A stretch of DNA of 64,000 nucleotides from Asterella californica (taxonomy: Eukaryota > Streptophyta > Marchantiopsida > Marchantiales > Aytoniaceae), in the NCBI GenBank assembly GCA_036924285.1, contig JAYKYS010000006.1:28308001-28372000 (forward strand), read 5' to 3'. Shown in pieces: positions 41,485 through 54,619 of the stretch. Within the stretch, counting starts at the first letter, position 1. Every line of letters starts with the position of its first letter. The position numbers and the translations under genes are program-made. The notes beneath the pieces are model-generated. The model ran no database searches and was not told the DNA's origin. It was given only the letters and a program-made list of their open reading frames with translations.

Positions 41485-43550
41485 TAGAGGGGAGATCAGA
41501 TCAGCATGTGAGGTTTGAAGATGAGGTAGAAGCGTCACATAAGAGTCATTGTTCTTGCAACCATTGGACAAGAGCAACCACAGAGACCTTAGTGAAGCTG
41601 GGAGATCTAGAGGAACCTGTGGTGGTATTTATTGATCACGTCGCAGAGATTAATCTAGTGTCTAAAGAGCAGTACAAGCGTGAAAGATGGTCCATAGACA
41701 TTGACCACAGATGGCTTATCCGTGCTACCAACAACCAGAGAGGAGAACTCTATGGTGCTTGTCCCATTATCAAGGTAACTGTGGGTGACATCAGTGATGT
41801 CAACATACCTTATCATTCGAGGGCAGCCATACATTATTGCTGTTAGAATGGAGACACGAGTTATGGATGATGGTTCAGCTTATGCTAGGATATGTAGTAG
41901 AGATGGCAAAAGAGCAGTTCAGTTTTTTATTGTTGCTGCAGAACATGAGAAGAATCGTGATAGCTTGAGAGACCATCCACTACCTAAGATTACTCAAGAG
42001 TTTAGAGAGTCTAGAGATTTTGGCAGAGTGTCATTGTAGAGCGAGACTTCAATCCTCTCAAGATTCTCGCCTGATCTCATAGAGCAAGAAGCTTTATCCA
42101 CTAACTTATTAGGATTGACATCATGTGGATCAATATGTTGGAGAGCTAACAAGAGATGAATATATATCTAGAGTGTTTGAAGAACAATATTTGGTAGATA
42201 CTATAAAGGAGTGGAATCTATATTAGAAAGCTCTATTGATGATGTAGATAGAGCGATGAGAGTGAGCTCCAAGGAGCTTTACGATGTAATTGATAAGTTT
42301 ATAAATCAACAAGATATGTATGTGGAGACCAAGCACAAGTCAATGCAAAGAAAGTCAAATCATTGACTTTGTCTTTACCACTCGACACTTCAGTTATCCT
42401 TTGAGAGTAGAGACTTGACTACAATGAGGACACCTTCAGGGTTACTAAGGATGTTCACTTTGCTACAAGGTGCTACCAATTCTGTAGCACATATGATGAA
42501 TAAAGTTTTGAGAGATTCATTCTTGAAAAACTATGCCAATCCTTGAAGATGTGTCGATCAAAAGATGTGTTGAGGAGGAGAAGAGTGAGATAATAGATCA
42601 GAGGGGGGTGTCGTAAGTTTGTTGATAGACCACATAGCTTATTATGTTAAGATATTGAGTCGGTTGGAGAAGATTCATTTGACTTTATCAGGAGCAAAGT
42701 CTGTATTTGAAGAACATGAGGTGTTAATTGTGGGACACCTGTTTGGATCTTATGGTCAGAAGCTTTCTCCAAACAAGGTTGATGCCATCTAAAGGATGAA
42801 GGAGACATGCGGATCAATTACTAAGGTGAGAAGATTTCTAGGTGCATGTGTGTTTTATCATATATGGATATCACATGTTGCACATGTAACATATCCATTG
42901 TACAAGTTGCTAAGGAAGGGCAAAGATTTCAGTGGCAAGAGGAGCAAAGCAAATCCATGAAGAAGTTGAAGGATCTTTGGCTTCATCACCAACTCTACGG
43001 AAGATAACATATGAGTTGGGCAGATCTGTTATACTTATTGTTGATAATAGTCTTACTAGCATTGGATGGGATGTAGGACAAGATGATGAGGATGGAAATA
43101 TGTATGTGATGCGTTTGGGTGCTAAGGTATTAAGTTCACGATAGAGAGATTACCGTCAAGTTAGAGCTATGAGGAGTAGTTACTACAATGAAGAGTGACA
43201 AAGAATACTTGATAGGAGCACCTCTGGTTGTAGAGACAGATTGTTTACCTCTCTTGGGAATGATCACTAGTTGTGCAATTCCATATATTGTTATGTTGAG
43301 GTGGATAGCATATATTAAGTCCTTGAATCTAAAGTTTAGACATATTTCAGGAAAAGATAATCTTATGATGGATATGTTCTCAAGGGTTAAGTATTACAAT
43401 GAGAAGGAAATGATGGATTACCAAGAGGATGTGAGAATAAGGTTCTATTCTAGTGCTCTTGCTAGAAAGGATAGAAGATGTTTTGTAGTTCCACCGTAGT
43501 TATTTGAGGAAACTATGTATGATAGAGAGTAGTTGGATCTTGAATGCTAT
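41485..43550 (+). pseudogene. Ty3/gypsy fragment gypsy-2 (protease, RT, RNase H), no LTRs
   Basis: The sequence matches gypsy-1 from the Gag-protease junction (3595 in reverse) to the RNase H-integrase linker (about 850). Frames 41508-41846 and 41785-42039 carry the protease with D-H-V in place of D-H-G. About 550 bp of RT are deleted near 42380 (from LPLD directly to QLSFESRDL). RNase H is at 42932-43144 and 43188-43499 (ETDCLPLLG, HISGKDN). Many stops and indels are present. Both ends are abrupt and lack LTRs, so it is a piece moved or left by DNA rearrangement. Confidence 0.85.
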
Positions 43551-45689
43551 TTGACTTCTCCAACCACTCTCTGTCATAGACTAATAAAGAAATTGATAAA
43601 ATAATTAATGGAATAATTATTAGGAAGAAGAGAAATATGTATGCCCTTTAATTTTTGTCCTAATCCTTCCTCTTGGAGAGGTTAGGTTATAAATTAAAGG
43701 TTTTAAATGGATTTATTACTCATGGACAGAACATTTTTAAGGTAACATGAAAATTTATGAGCATACCTCACTTATGAGTTTTCTTCCTTTCTGTAACAAC
43801 TGTAGCATTGTTGTATACATAGATAATTTTTATTTTTATAATTTAAATATAGAGATTTTATCTTTTACTTCTTTGTTAGTTAAGATGTTTTGTTCTAAAC
43901 TCTATGTTTTGTTTTGTTTTTTGTTGAAAAGTTTGTTTTAAAAAATCTACATCTTAATGTATTTTTCACAAAATATTTCTGAATCCAGTTTTCAGTCGAT
44001 AGTATATGATATACTTTTGTTTGTTTATTTTCTTCTTCTCCTCGACCAGAAGTGCATGTTGTATGCATATTTGGAAAAATACGTCCACCATGTCTTGGCC
44101 AAAGTCTAACACTCTCCTGCGAGTCAAGAATATTTTCTAAAGATTTTAATTTTAACACGTGCAATGGTCGGGGATATCTGGTTTATTGCTGACAATTTTG
44201 AGTTTTTTCCTGAATATCCGAAATTCAGTAAAAGTTGTCTGAAACGTTCCGAGCCCAAATTCTATCATGTAGTGTAAATGTTACAACTTTTTCCTATTTT
44301 TTTTAGGTTCTATCGGAAAATTTCTGATTTCTGGCCAAAATCTTCTCTAGCACTGGATACACACTATTGCTCCCATAGTAACTGAAGGTTTAGTCTTTTA
44401 GCTTCATCCTAGTGTTTCTTAAACTTCTTTAGATGAAAGTGACTTGCACAATTTGTGGACCTTTTTGTTTCCTTTTGTTTTGTTTATAGTATTTTACTGC
44501 AGATTTAACATAGGAATTACTTCACTCTGATGCTAGAGGCAGATGAATTCCTGGTTTTTTCTGAACCCCGTATTCCTTACTCTTTACTAGTGTCAACTCC
44601 TGAAGATCAGAAGGTTCAGCCTGAACGCATCAAAATTTACGATTGATGCTTTTATTGAGTAAGACAAATCAAAATCTTCAAATCGTGTTTTGTATCTGTC
44701 AAAAGTTTCTGATGATCGTACTACTCGTTACTATGGCATTCCACAACTCCATTCTACCGGAGGTAAACATTTACCGCTTTTTCCATTTGTTAGATGTTGT
44801 ATAGTGGACTTTTTTATCAGGTAGATTTGTCTTTTAGTTCACTTTCTACAGACGAACCTCCTTACTGTTTGAGAGGACAAAAGAACAGAACAGGAAAAGC
44901 TGAACTCTCACTCCAGACAGCAGACTCTCTGGTCTCTTCTGGAGTCTGGACTCTGCACTCTAGCAGATCGGGGTCAAGTTATTTGAGAGACATCTGAGGA
45001 CTTGCTTGACGGGTCTACCAGGTGCTTTGTCTCAACTCCTCTCTTTACCTGGTCGCAGACAGTTCGTTTCGACGTCTACTCACAACGCAAATTACTTCCG
45101 GTTGCCGGTTGACGTTCTTTGTACTCAGGATTGACGTTACAGTACCACTCGACTGTCTGGGACATACGTCTGCCCAGCCTGTAATCCATCCTTTTGTCCT
45201 CCGCAATCAACACTAGGAAATTGACGGAGGCATCCACCCGCCCCTCTCCCTCGTTTATTATGTAAAAGAACCAATCTGACGTACTAAAGTTTTACAAAGA
45301 CGAAGTTTTACACTACTAAACACTCAGAAGTCAGAGTTTTATGATAAGTGCAGTAACGATGGTATGTTTTATTCTAACTTCTAATTCTAATGACGGAGGT
45401 ATCTATATATGCTAGACAGTTTTACTGAACCTTACCGTCTATGTACATTGGATGTGATTATCTCACATGATAATCTTGGCTACATACCTTATCTCACATG
45501 ATAATCTTGATTATAGATCTCTGTCTTTGCTAAGAAACCACTCTGGACTAAAGTACTACATATACAACTTCTGGTTTCTTTTGTCCTCGCCTTCGATTAC
45601 TCTGTGCCAGGAGAATCTATATCCCACAGACACCCCGTATGTGGATCTTAAATGCTCCACCAGATATGACGAACTTTGACACTACACAA
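43551..45689. other. Spacer without recognised gene
   Basis: AT-rich to about 44800, then more balanced. No frame above 95 codons, no motif and no repeat partner were recognised in the window. Confidence 0.45.
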
Positions 45690-47440
45690 CTTTTGACAGT
45701 CATTGTCACTCAACAGGAAAACTTCCCATGCACAGTTGGGTACAAATTCGATGAAACCCAATCCTCAAAGACCTAGACAAAGTTTTTGTAAACAAATAAT
45801 CATTTCAAATCTCGAGAAGGGGAGAAGTTACATCAGCTTCCGATAGATATCCCTTCGACTTCCTAACTCTTACTCATCGACACACCAGACTAAACCGGAT
45901 TACACGAGGATGTCGTTCCCTGTGTACTTCTGTCTGCACTTCCTCACTTATGCTTGAGTGCGGGTGTGTAGAACACACTGTGTGTAAAACTTAGACAACA
46001 ATCTCAGGTCTTATACTATTACTAGACATGGGCTGACTAACAGCCAAATAAACACTACCTTCTGAACATAGTAGAAGACTTCCTCGAACACAACTACAGC
46101 CTAGAGGATGAAAGGACCCATTGGAAGATTACCACCTCCTCCCTGGAATTCAATTTTCTCAATTTTGGAAGTCCTTCCTTATTCCTTCTCTAACTAACTA
46201 TGCCACATGGGCAGTGATCTAAAAATACAAAAAGAATCTGCAAAGCTAAACAACTAAGTCTGAATTTTCTAAAAGTCAACGAGGTATAAAAAGCTCTGGA
46301 TCTAACTAAATTTCTTATCTATTCTTGGACCCCAGGTGTGATGTCCATGGCATCCGCACCTGTCTATATATTCTGTTCGGTTTCTGGTACCATGTGTTGC
46401 TCTGTTGACACCTCTGACGCGGCTGAGGTGACATTTGCTTTAGTTGCAGCAATGTGCTCATCTGTATCCGATCGGGAAGATGAATGTGAGAAGCCATATC
46501 CATCTTCACGTTTGGACTTCTTTGGGAGGTCTGGCTGCTGCATGGAGCTTTGATAAACTTATGAGGTGCGGAGGTAAACTCTGTCTCCACCCTAAACATT
46601 TACGAAGTCGGCTCCTCTTCTTATCTTTCAGAAGACATCATAGCTTCTAAAATTTCTTCAGGAAGACTCCATATGGTCTCACGAACTGACCTCCAGGTAG
46701 ACCGAGTGCCGGGGGTGTCTTCTTGAGATTTTGATTCGGATCTAGAATGGATGACGGGATAAGAAGTGCTTGTCCTCGAAACTCTTAGGTCCCATCCTCC
46801 TTGGTGACGACGCGTCTTCTATGCCGCTGGAATCACTTGTTTGACTGGTGATCTTTTTCAGGGTTGTGCCCGGTTCTCCTTTAGGCACTAAAATTTGAGA
46901 GAGAGCACAATGTTTGCCAAGCTCTCCTCTTCAAAAGACTCTTCCTTCACTCCCGGTGGTCTTATTGATCCATACTTGGCCAACTGATTCTCCTTCAAGT
47001 CCCATTGGGACACATACAAGTAGCAGAAGAAAAGGGTGAAATGCCCATCCACTGAGGTGTCCAAATAAGCTAGCTACGCATGCTATTCATGGAAGAAGGT
47101 GCCCTAATTGACAACTTCTCCCCCCAGACGGCTTCCAAGAATTCCACATCCTGATCTCCTAAGTACTTGACCTTCTGAGCTTCCCCTTAAGAAAAAGAAG
47201 GTAGAGTGTCCAAGAAGTCGCTTCTTCGGCTTCTAGTAAGCTTCCACCTTCCAGTCATTTCTTCCATGTCGTCTTCTAGGAAGAGACAAGTAGTACTTCC
47301 GGGTATATGCTATTTCCCTAAATGACTGAGGAGATTTTATCTTTCTCCAGCTCACAACTATGGTTCTCAATTTTTGGTCGATGGAATACTCTCCTCCACA
47401 CTCCATGTTCCATAATGCCGATCTTTCTCTCACCACTCTT
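45690..47440 (-). mobile_element. Element X copy B, heavily decayed
   Basis: Bases 45690-46310 match the non-coding part of copy A (16600-17345). Bases 46310-47440 match its coding part (17346-19440) at lower similarity, for example ttccacatcctgatctcctaagtact at 47138-47163 against 19180-19206. No coiled-coil frame longer than about 95 codons survives. Copy B lies in the same orientation as copy A, 29 kb away. No terminal repeats or target duplications can be identified in either copy. Confidence 0.6.
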
Positions 47441-49017
47441 GCCTTGACAAGTACACAGTTTCAAGGAGATAATACTGACCAGACTTCTTCCAACAGACCT
47501 TTGTCTACAAGATTCCAATTCCAATTGAAGAAATCGAGGCCCAACTCCTTAATGAAGAGTTTGGTTGCGCTCAACTCCGCTTGGGATAACACAAGACCTC
47601 GGGATGCATGGTAGTCATACTGAAGCTTCTGGTGCACTATACAACACATGATTGTTGTGAGCCTAGGGCTCAATCCTTACTGGGCTCTCGCAGTTCAGAG
47701 TTCACTCAATCTTTCGGAAACAGCTATTTTATCTTCAAGAATTCTAAGAGAACTTTCTGATAGCATCACGTCTTCTAATCTACATCTATGCAGGTCTAAC
47801 TAAGCAAGGCATAACATGGATTCCTAAGAAGACAATTCACCTTACGATTCATTCTACTTCCTAGGAGAAGATAAAGAGTTATCCGAGAGAGGTCTATGGA
47901 ATGATCAGAAGAAGTTTGGAGGCTCCTGCGATGATAGTGACCTCCATGAAGACTTCAGGGATAGCTTTTGGATAAATGACTCCTTCAGAAGACTTCTCAC
48001 ATCTAGGCCTCACAACAGACACTAAACTTCATATCTGCTGAGGTTTTGAGCACTTGCACGGTATCTTTTGACTCCTCATTCTGCATACACCCTCAGAAGA
48101 AGCATGTTGCGTAAATGAAAGAGAAGGTCATTGACATTGCTCCCTAGATTTTATCAACAAGATTCTTTATAACTCTCATCTAAGATTGGAAGAAGAAGGA
48201 ATATGATGCGATGGGTCAGACAGAAGAGATCCGCATAGAACCCTCACATCTTTTCGCACATTCTGTCAATCTTTCCAGTTTTCTAGCTCTCTAGGAAGAT
48301 GTGGCTTGAGAAGACAGGGAGGCACTGGCCTGAATCCCAATTTTCTTCTTCCTGAAAGAATCACCAACTCACAATTCCACTCTAGATTCACATCAAGCTT
48401 CTCGTAATCCACACTACTTGATGTGAACTGAACTCGGCTGCTGGAAATGTCCGGACTTAAGACAAGTCTTTTGTCCATGGATTCTCAGACAGAAGCACAA
48501 TGGAGTAGGGAAGTGGATGAGCATGACCAAAGGAGTTCGGGACAAGGTGAGAAGACCAAATTCAGTATTGGGAAGTGAGATTTGGAAGTGAGACGACTGC
48601 CACAAATTGAGCAATGCTTCCGTTTGGAATCTCACCCATGGGAATTTTCAGGAAAGAGAGAGAGGATAAGCAAGAGTTCCTGCAAGAAATTGTGGAAGAG
48701 GGAACTGTAGAAACAGAAAAGAGTTGCACGTTTGTTGTGAACGTGATATCTTCGATCGCTGCCAAGTCGCGAGTGACCTCTCCTTGATAAAACCCTACCT
48801 CATACTACTTCGAGCTTTGTTGTATGCAGCCTGTAGTTTCAATCTTCAATTCTGGAGTTCTAAGTCCCGCAATCCTTGAGAAATCCTGCATGCGACTACT
48901 TTTACTCTCTTCCTTCTGAAGGACGATCATCCTCACATTCTCTCACTTCGTCACAACAATTTCTCTTCATGAAATTCTGGAATCTTCCTCAAAGTGTTTT
49001 TGAATTCGAGTAGGGTA
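47441..49017. other. Stretch without recognised gene
   Basis: Still rich in gaag/cttc words and probably belonging to element X or a relative. Short frames (for example 48414-48635 on the - strand) show no motif. Confidence 0.4.
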
Positions 49018-49275
49018 AGGTTGGATGATATGGTTCTGTCCTTTGAGCAAAGAACGAGCTTGGAAGAAGCACTTTTATACCCTAGATTCTTTAAATGACA
49101 TGTACAGATTTCAAGAGGAGTTGAGAAGAATTGCATTGGAGATGATTTTAGATGCAAATATGTCTAGCGTATCATATTTGGAGGGTGACATCGAATCATA
49201 ATTGGATAGTTGACTTCATGTCGTATCTTATGAGTGGGTGAAAGAGTACTCTTTTGCTTTGTGCTTTTGTTGGTT
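49018..49275 (+). pseudogene. Unrecognised ORF fragment, copy 1
   Basis: A 258-bp block closely matches 53788-54044. The conceptual protein has a Tyr/Phe/Leu-rich segment (LRRIALEMILD in both copies) and a C-terminal YEWVKEYS. Copy 1 has two in-frame stops in the second half. No known domain was recognised. It could be an exon of a host gene or part of a mobile element. Confidence 0.4.
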
Positions 49276-49759
49276 CTCTAGAGTCTGCATTTGTGGTGCC
49301 CACAGTTTGAAATTTTTGGAAATTTTTGGAAATTTTTAAGTTAACGTCGTGTATATATAATTGAATTGACCTTGTTACATAAGTTTACTCTCTACTTAGC
49401 GGGAAGATGAACTTAAGACAGATTTTTGAGAAAAAGGTGAGTTCTTCCAGAAGTCGGAAGACGAGCGTCTTCTTGGAAGATAGAATCCAGAAGATACAGT
49501 GCGAGTCTTCTAGAGGAATCTCGTGACTGTACATACCAACCTAAGCGCCAGCTGGAAGACACAGTAGGTGTTAGGTGGACCTAAAGGACAGCCACCTAAG
49601 CAGTAGATAGGACCAGGGCTGACATGGCACCTACCTAAAATGCGGGCGGGCACCAGGAAGAAGCACGCAGGCAGTAGAGCAGTAGAAAGAAAAAAAACCG
49701 CATCAAGGCAAAGATGCAGAAGCACCATGGAATCATATGGAAATGGTGCTAAAATATGA
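49276..49759. other. Short spacer, low-complexity start
   Basis: A 12-bp direct repeat (ggaaatttttgg) is present in about 2.5 copies at 49306-49340. Gaagac/gtcttc-rich sequence (49440-49530) resembles element X. No gene is seen. Confidence 0.4.
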
Positions 49760-52700
49760 TCACTGTTAAATCTGGTTGAGTCCTAGCAGAATGCTTGGAA
49801 CAATGGAGAATTTGATTTATCTCACCGTGACAGATTGTAAGTTAAAACACGAATTCTACTTAAAAGAGGACGTTGAGGATGGTGAAACTGATAAAGACTT
49901 TTAGTGTAGAAAATCAGACCAGAAAAGGAAAAGAGGTGTCTTCTCATTCCTGCTTTTTCCTATTCTTCTCAGGATTCTTTCTATTACTTGTGATGTCATT
50001 GATGTGTTCTTATTGAGTGAACATTACCTGTATGTAAATATCCCAATCATGCTACAAGGCGAGAATACATTAAATAAGCCTGGAATCCTTCTCTGGCCAT
50101 GCAGAAAGTACTTAGTCTAGATGTGGTCCAACTAGAAGCTGGTGTATAGCACTTACATAAATTAGCACCAGCTGAATAAAAGTGCACTCGTCTGAAACTT
50201 ATGCATTGTTGTTAAAATGAAAATGCACTTTCAATGTGCATGTGTGCTTTGATCACAAGTGTATAGTTCCTATGCTTTGATCCAGCACTCTACACAATGC
50301 AAGACGGACGCTGTAGTTTCAGCACTTCCTAATACTAAAGTTTACCAGTGCATTAGGCGAAAAGTTTATTGTGTAGAAGCTGGTGTCTCGTTTACAGATT
50401 AATCTCAACAAGAATCTATTTCATTCTTGTCACAGACAAGTCACTCCTTGACTGCCCCGATGGTCCCCTATACTGTATCCTCCAGATCTTCTGCACTGTA
50501 TCCTCTTATGCTGTGTGCGACATGACATTGTATACATCGGTTCTCTGGAGTCTGCTGGAGTTCCGTCACAGAAGTGCTAGCACATCCGATTTCATAATTT
50601 TCCTTGTCTCAGCAGGTTGAGGCAACTCCAAAGTCCAGATCTAAAGTCCAGACGACTAGTACAATCAATCAGGTATATTCGGTTAGTCCATGGCCTTTTA
50701 TTTATATAATTCTTGTTGTTTCTGTACTGCAACAGTAGTATGCACTTCTGGTTGATTGTTAATTTCGACTGAATATAAGTTAATCCACATTCTCGTTTAC
50801 ATCATTCACACCTTTAGTTCTTGATTGTTTTAAAGTTAAAACCAATCATTCTTTATTTTCATATATTTGGTAATTTAGTTAGTTTATTAATAATGATCTT
50901 TTCTCTAATAAATTAGAAATTAGACTTTTTATTACTATACTTTGTACGAAGATGCTTGAACAGATATGATTTACATATATTATCTAAATACTAAATTATA
51001 TAGGAACTAACATTTAAATAGTATTAAAATCTCTTGACAGCTCAATTCCTATTCTTAGAATATAGTAAAACCCGTCAATCATAACTGCCATGTCACTTGG
51101 AGAATCACAACAGTTACATTTACGAAACCATGAAAATTTGACACACTTGAATTTCCTTGACGTCGCACAATGCAAGCATTCCATCACGGCTTTGATTTGT
51201 ACATGCGATCATCAGCCTGAGGTTTTATTCCAGCTATATTGGCGATCTGTGCACGCATGCAGGGAACCAAATCGAGGTCGTAAAACGTTTATTAATCGTC
51301 GGACATCACTCTATCTAGCTATTTTTTTGCTCCGGAATCTAGGTCCAACCTTGTCTCTAATCATGTGGAATATTACAGCATTTTGAAGTTCTCCATGCCA
51401 GTGACCATATACGTGCGTTAATGAGATAATCGGAGCTCCAGAAACAAGTCAACTCTCTCTATCATGATGACATGATCACGTATACCTCACCGGCATTACA
51501 ACTGGATTTTGGGACACAACATTTCTGAGACAACTGGATTTTGACCACAGCGTGTCATACTGTAAATGTCTTACTAGTAATATGACTCTGCTTACTGCTG
51601 GCAGTAACAATATCGTTGCTATCATGTTTAGTGTCTGTACATGTGAGATAAGAATTCCTGTTGAAGAATAGACTTCGATTACGTTTGGGACTACTGGATG
51701 TTGAGTACAAGGTGTCATCTGTCGAAGTTATAATTTTCTCATGAGAGGATTTAACGATGTCATTAACATCTTAGAAGACTAACCATTACCTGTGTTGGCT
51801 GCTGAAAAGTCCATGTCATTTAGCTGTCAATGTGACATTGCTAGCTGATCATGATGTCAGTAACAGTATGGTTGCGATCGTGTCTTGTGTCTGTACATGT
51901 GAATAAGAATTCCGATTGAAGAATAGACTTCAATAGAGTTGCCACTGATGATTGCTCATATAATTACTGCTACAGTAACGGGGCTCGGAATAAGATATTT
52001 ATATTATCCATTGGATAGTTTCTCAGGCTGCTAGAGCTCGGCCCCAGTTCACGTCAGAAGCAAACCGACTAATCTATGAATAGAACAGGAACTTCTCGAT
52101 CGCTTCTAAAGTTATTTGGTTTCAGATAAATTTACGTTCAGTTTCTATTCAGTTTCACGTTTTCTATTCAGTTTCACGTTTTTTCAGTTCGGTTGGTCCC
52201 ACCTTGAATGGATCGGTGCCAGGACAACATCTACAAGCTGGACCTTTTAGCAAGGCACAATATGAGGACCAACTGCGAGATCCGGATCCTTTGTCCAGAA
52301 ATAGTGCCATCGACGCACCATTCTGTTCTTTTCGCCCGCGATCCTACTCCCCTTCGAATCTATCTGGTTACTTTCCTCGCCTTGAGCTTCCACTTCTCTT
52401 CGTGTAAGCTATCAATCAGGCTTTTTCTGCTCCACTGTCACAGAAAAAGACTCTACGGACCTGATGGATCCACTCGTATGGGCATCTCGTGCCGACACTT
52501 ATGGGAAGCTACGTGATACGTAAATGACAATGCATATCGACCCTAATCTCAGGAACAATCAACATTTTCTACACTATTGGTTTGAATTCCCATAACTTGA
52601 CCGTGGGCGTTGCATGCCACTATAAAACTGTCTTTATTGGACTCATTATCCAGGTTCAAGTCTTGTCTGCTGAGGGACAAGCTTGTTGCTTAGAACAGGT

Positions 52701-52925
52701 CCGCTCTGGGTCCTTCATTGCCTTGAGCACACCTGAGTCGTGCATTCGATCGATATTATGTTTTGGAAAGGACCTCGTTGTTCCGTTTCTCTAGTTCATT
52801 GTCTCAACAAGGTATGAACATTCCTTCGAGCTGGTTTTCACTTTTCCTTCGAATTCCTTCAAGATGAATATCCCGAGAGGTTTCTGGTTATTTAGTGCAG
52901 AAAGGTAGTTCCTGAATTCTGTGAG
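49760..52925 (+). pseudogene. PPO block iii: upstream and promoter relic without coding region
   Basis: The stretch follows the order seen before PPO-1: 25270-like piece, single A-B repeat (50440-50700), 51280 onward promoter homology, TATA box (52621-52627) and splice donor (52812). Homology stops at about 52925, inside the putative leader intron and about 100 bp before where the start codon should be. No PPO coding sequence follows. About 80 bp around cagtaaca-tat-gttg ... gtctgtacatgtga are duplicated (51598-51676 and 51852-51938). Confidence 0.75.
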
Positions 52926-53787
52926 GGTTACTGTACATAAGAAGTCGCGTCTATCTCCGTTCTCCCTGCAAAAAGTTGTAGTAGCATGCGTATCATACAT
53001 CAACACGACGTCTAGGATATACATTGGTTTCAGGAATGTCATTGTCCTTCATAAAAACAACGTTCAACATATTTTGCAAAGGAAGATATTCTTTGTTATG
53101 ATGTCTCAATATCGAGAGAAATCTCATTTTCTCCAGTCACTTGTTATATTCTTTGTGTAATTCTGAGACCTAGTACACCACCGAAATGAAATATCATTTT
53201 TTTGGTGTCATACATAATTAAGAAGTGAGTTTCAGTTCTTTTATATTTTTGGAGTTCTGGAGTGCTAGTTGCATGATCTACTCACTGATCCTTTTGGATC
53301 TGAGTGATCTGAGCATTTTTGCTAGTGCCTAGGACGGACTTGGAAGGACAAATATAGTGACAAGACTTTTTGAGTTCTTTCTGGTATCTTTGGATGTTTT
53401 GTAGTGCTATGTTGCATGATCTACACACTGATCTTTTTCTAGATCTGGTTGATTTGAGCATTTTTGCTAGTATCATAGACGAAATAGGAGCAGAAGTTGC
53501 CGTGGTCTTCACTTGGAGGTGTGACGTTTGACATTCTTGGATCATTGAGGGAGGTGGGAGAGTACTACTTAGTACTTGTGTATTGAGGTGATTGTTGCCG
53601 AATGTGATCTCAAGCACAATAGCAACAAAGTCGACCAAGAGATCCGATCCGGTACTCGAGGAAGATGAGATGGTGGAAGTACCATATGCTTCCACGAGCT
53701 TTCCTCAGGAAAGAAAAAGAATAGAAGAGTTGGAAGACGTATCAACAAACTATCACACGTTTGTGGGTGAATGCATCAGTCAGACAT
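52926..53787. other. Spacer with tandem pair and short ORF
   Basis: A roughly 70-bp segment (tgcatgatctac-cactgatc ... gagcatttttgctagt) occurs at 53259-53326 and 53403-53473. The + frame 53592-53837 (81 codons, acidic and Ser/Thr-rich) leads into the ORF fragment below. No homology was recognised. Confidence 0.45.
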
Positions 53788-54060
53788 GTTTGGATGATAT
53801 GGTTTTGTCTTTTGAGCAAAGAACGAGTTTGGAATAAGTGCTTTTATACCCTAGGTTCTTTAGATGAAGTGTACAGATTTCAAGTGGAGTTGAGGAGAAT
53901 TGCATTGGAGATGATTTTAGATGTATATGTATCTAGCGTACCATATTTGGAAGGTGATATCGAATCACGATTCGATAGTTGGTTTCATGTCATACCTTAT
54001 GAGTGGGTGAAAGAATACTCTTCTGCTTTGTGCTTCTCTGGAGTCTGCACTTTCGTCACA
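53592..54060 (+). pseudogene. Unrecognised ORF fragment, copy 2
   Basis: The frame 53592-53837 and the frame 53761-54063 overlap and carry consecutive parts of one protein, separated by a small indel near 53837. Copy 1 at 49018-49275 shows the joined order. The second part contains LRRIALEMILD and WVKEYSSAL. The family is unknown to me. The block ends where the B-type repeat of PPO block iv begins. Confidence 0.4.
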
Positions 54061-54430
54061 TAAGTACATCCAATTCCATAATGTTCCTTGCCTCAACAGG
54101 CTGATTCACCTCCCAAAGTCCAAACAACTAGTACAATTAAGTATATCTGTTTTGTCCATGATCTTTTATTTATACATTTTCTGTTGCTTCAACACAGTAG
54201 TATACACTTCTGATGGACATTTAAGTTTGACTGAATACGACATTAATCCGCGTTTCTCATAGTTTAACATCTAAATCTCATTCAACCAAGCATTCTTGAT
54301 TTTCATATATTTGGTAATATGTCTGGATCTTTTTCATAAACCATAATTAAAATTTGGATTATTCATTACAGTAACTAACTTTGTCTGAAAGATGCTTTAA
54401 AAAATCATAACAGCAGCTAATAACAACCAG
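54040..54430 (+). repeat. Left part of PPO block iv
   Basis: It aligns with 29490-30240 (block ii) and 50560-50990 (block iii), for example ttgactgaatacgac and tttcatatatttggtaat. Its continuation is at about 57970, so 54430-57960 is an insertion in block iv. Confidence 0.65.
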
Positions 54431-54619
54431 GTACCCACTAATGAGTTCCTGTTTCGACTTTCACGAACCTTAACTTCCGAGGAGGTAATTTTTTAGAAAA
54501 TCTAAAATTATATATATTTTACAAACTGATACAAATTTACACAGGATTAGGCTGTCAAGTTTTTCTGCAGAATTTTTGGTTCGGATTTTAGGTTTTGATC
54601 AGGAGGACTTTTGTCTTGG

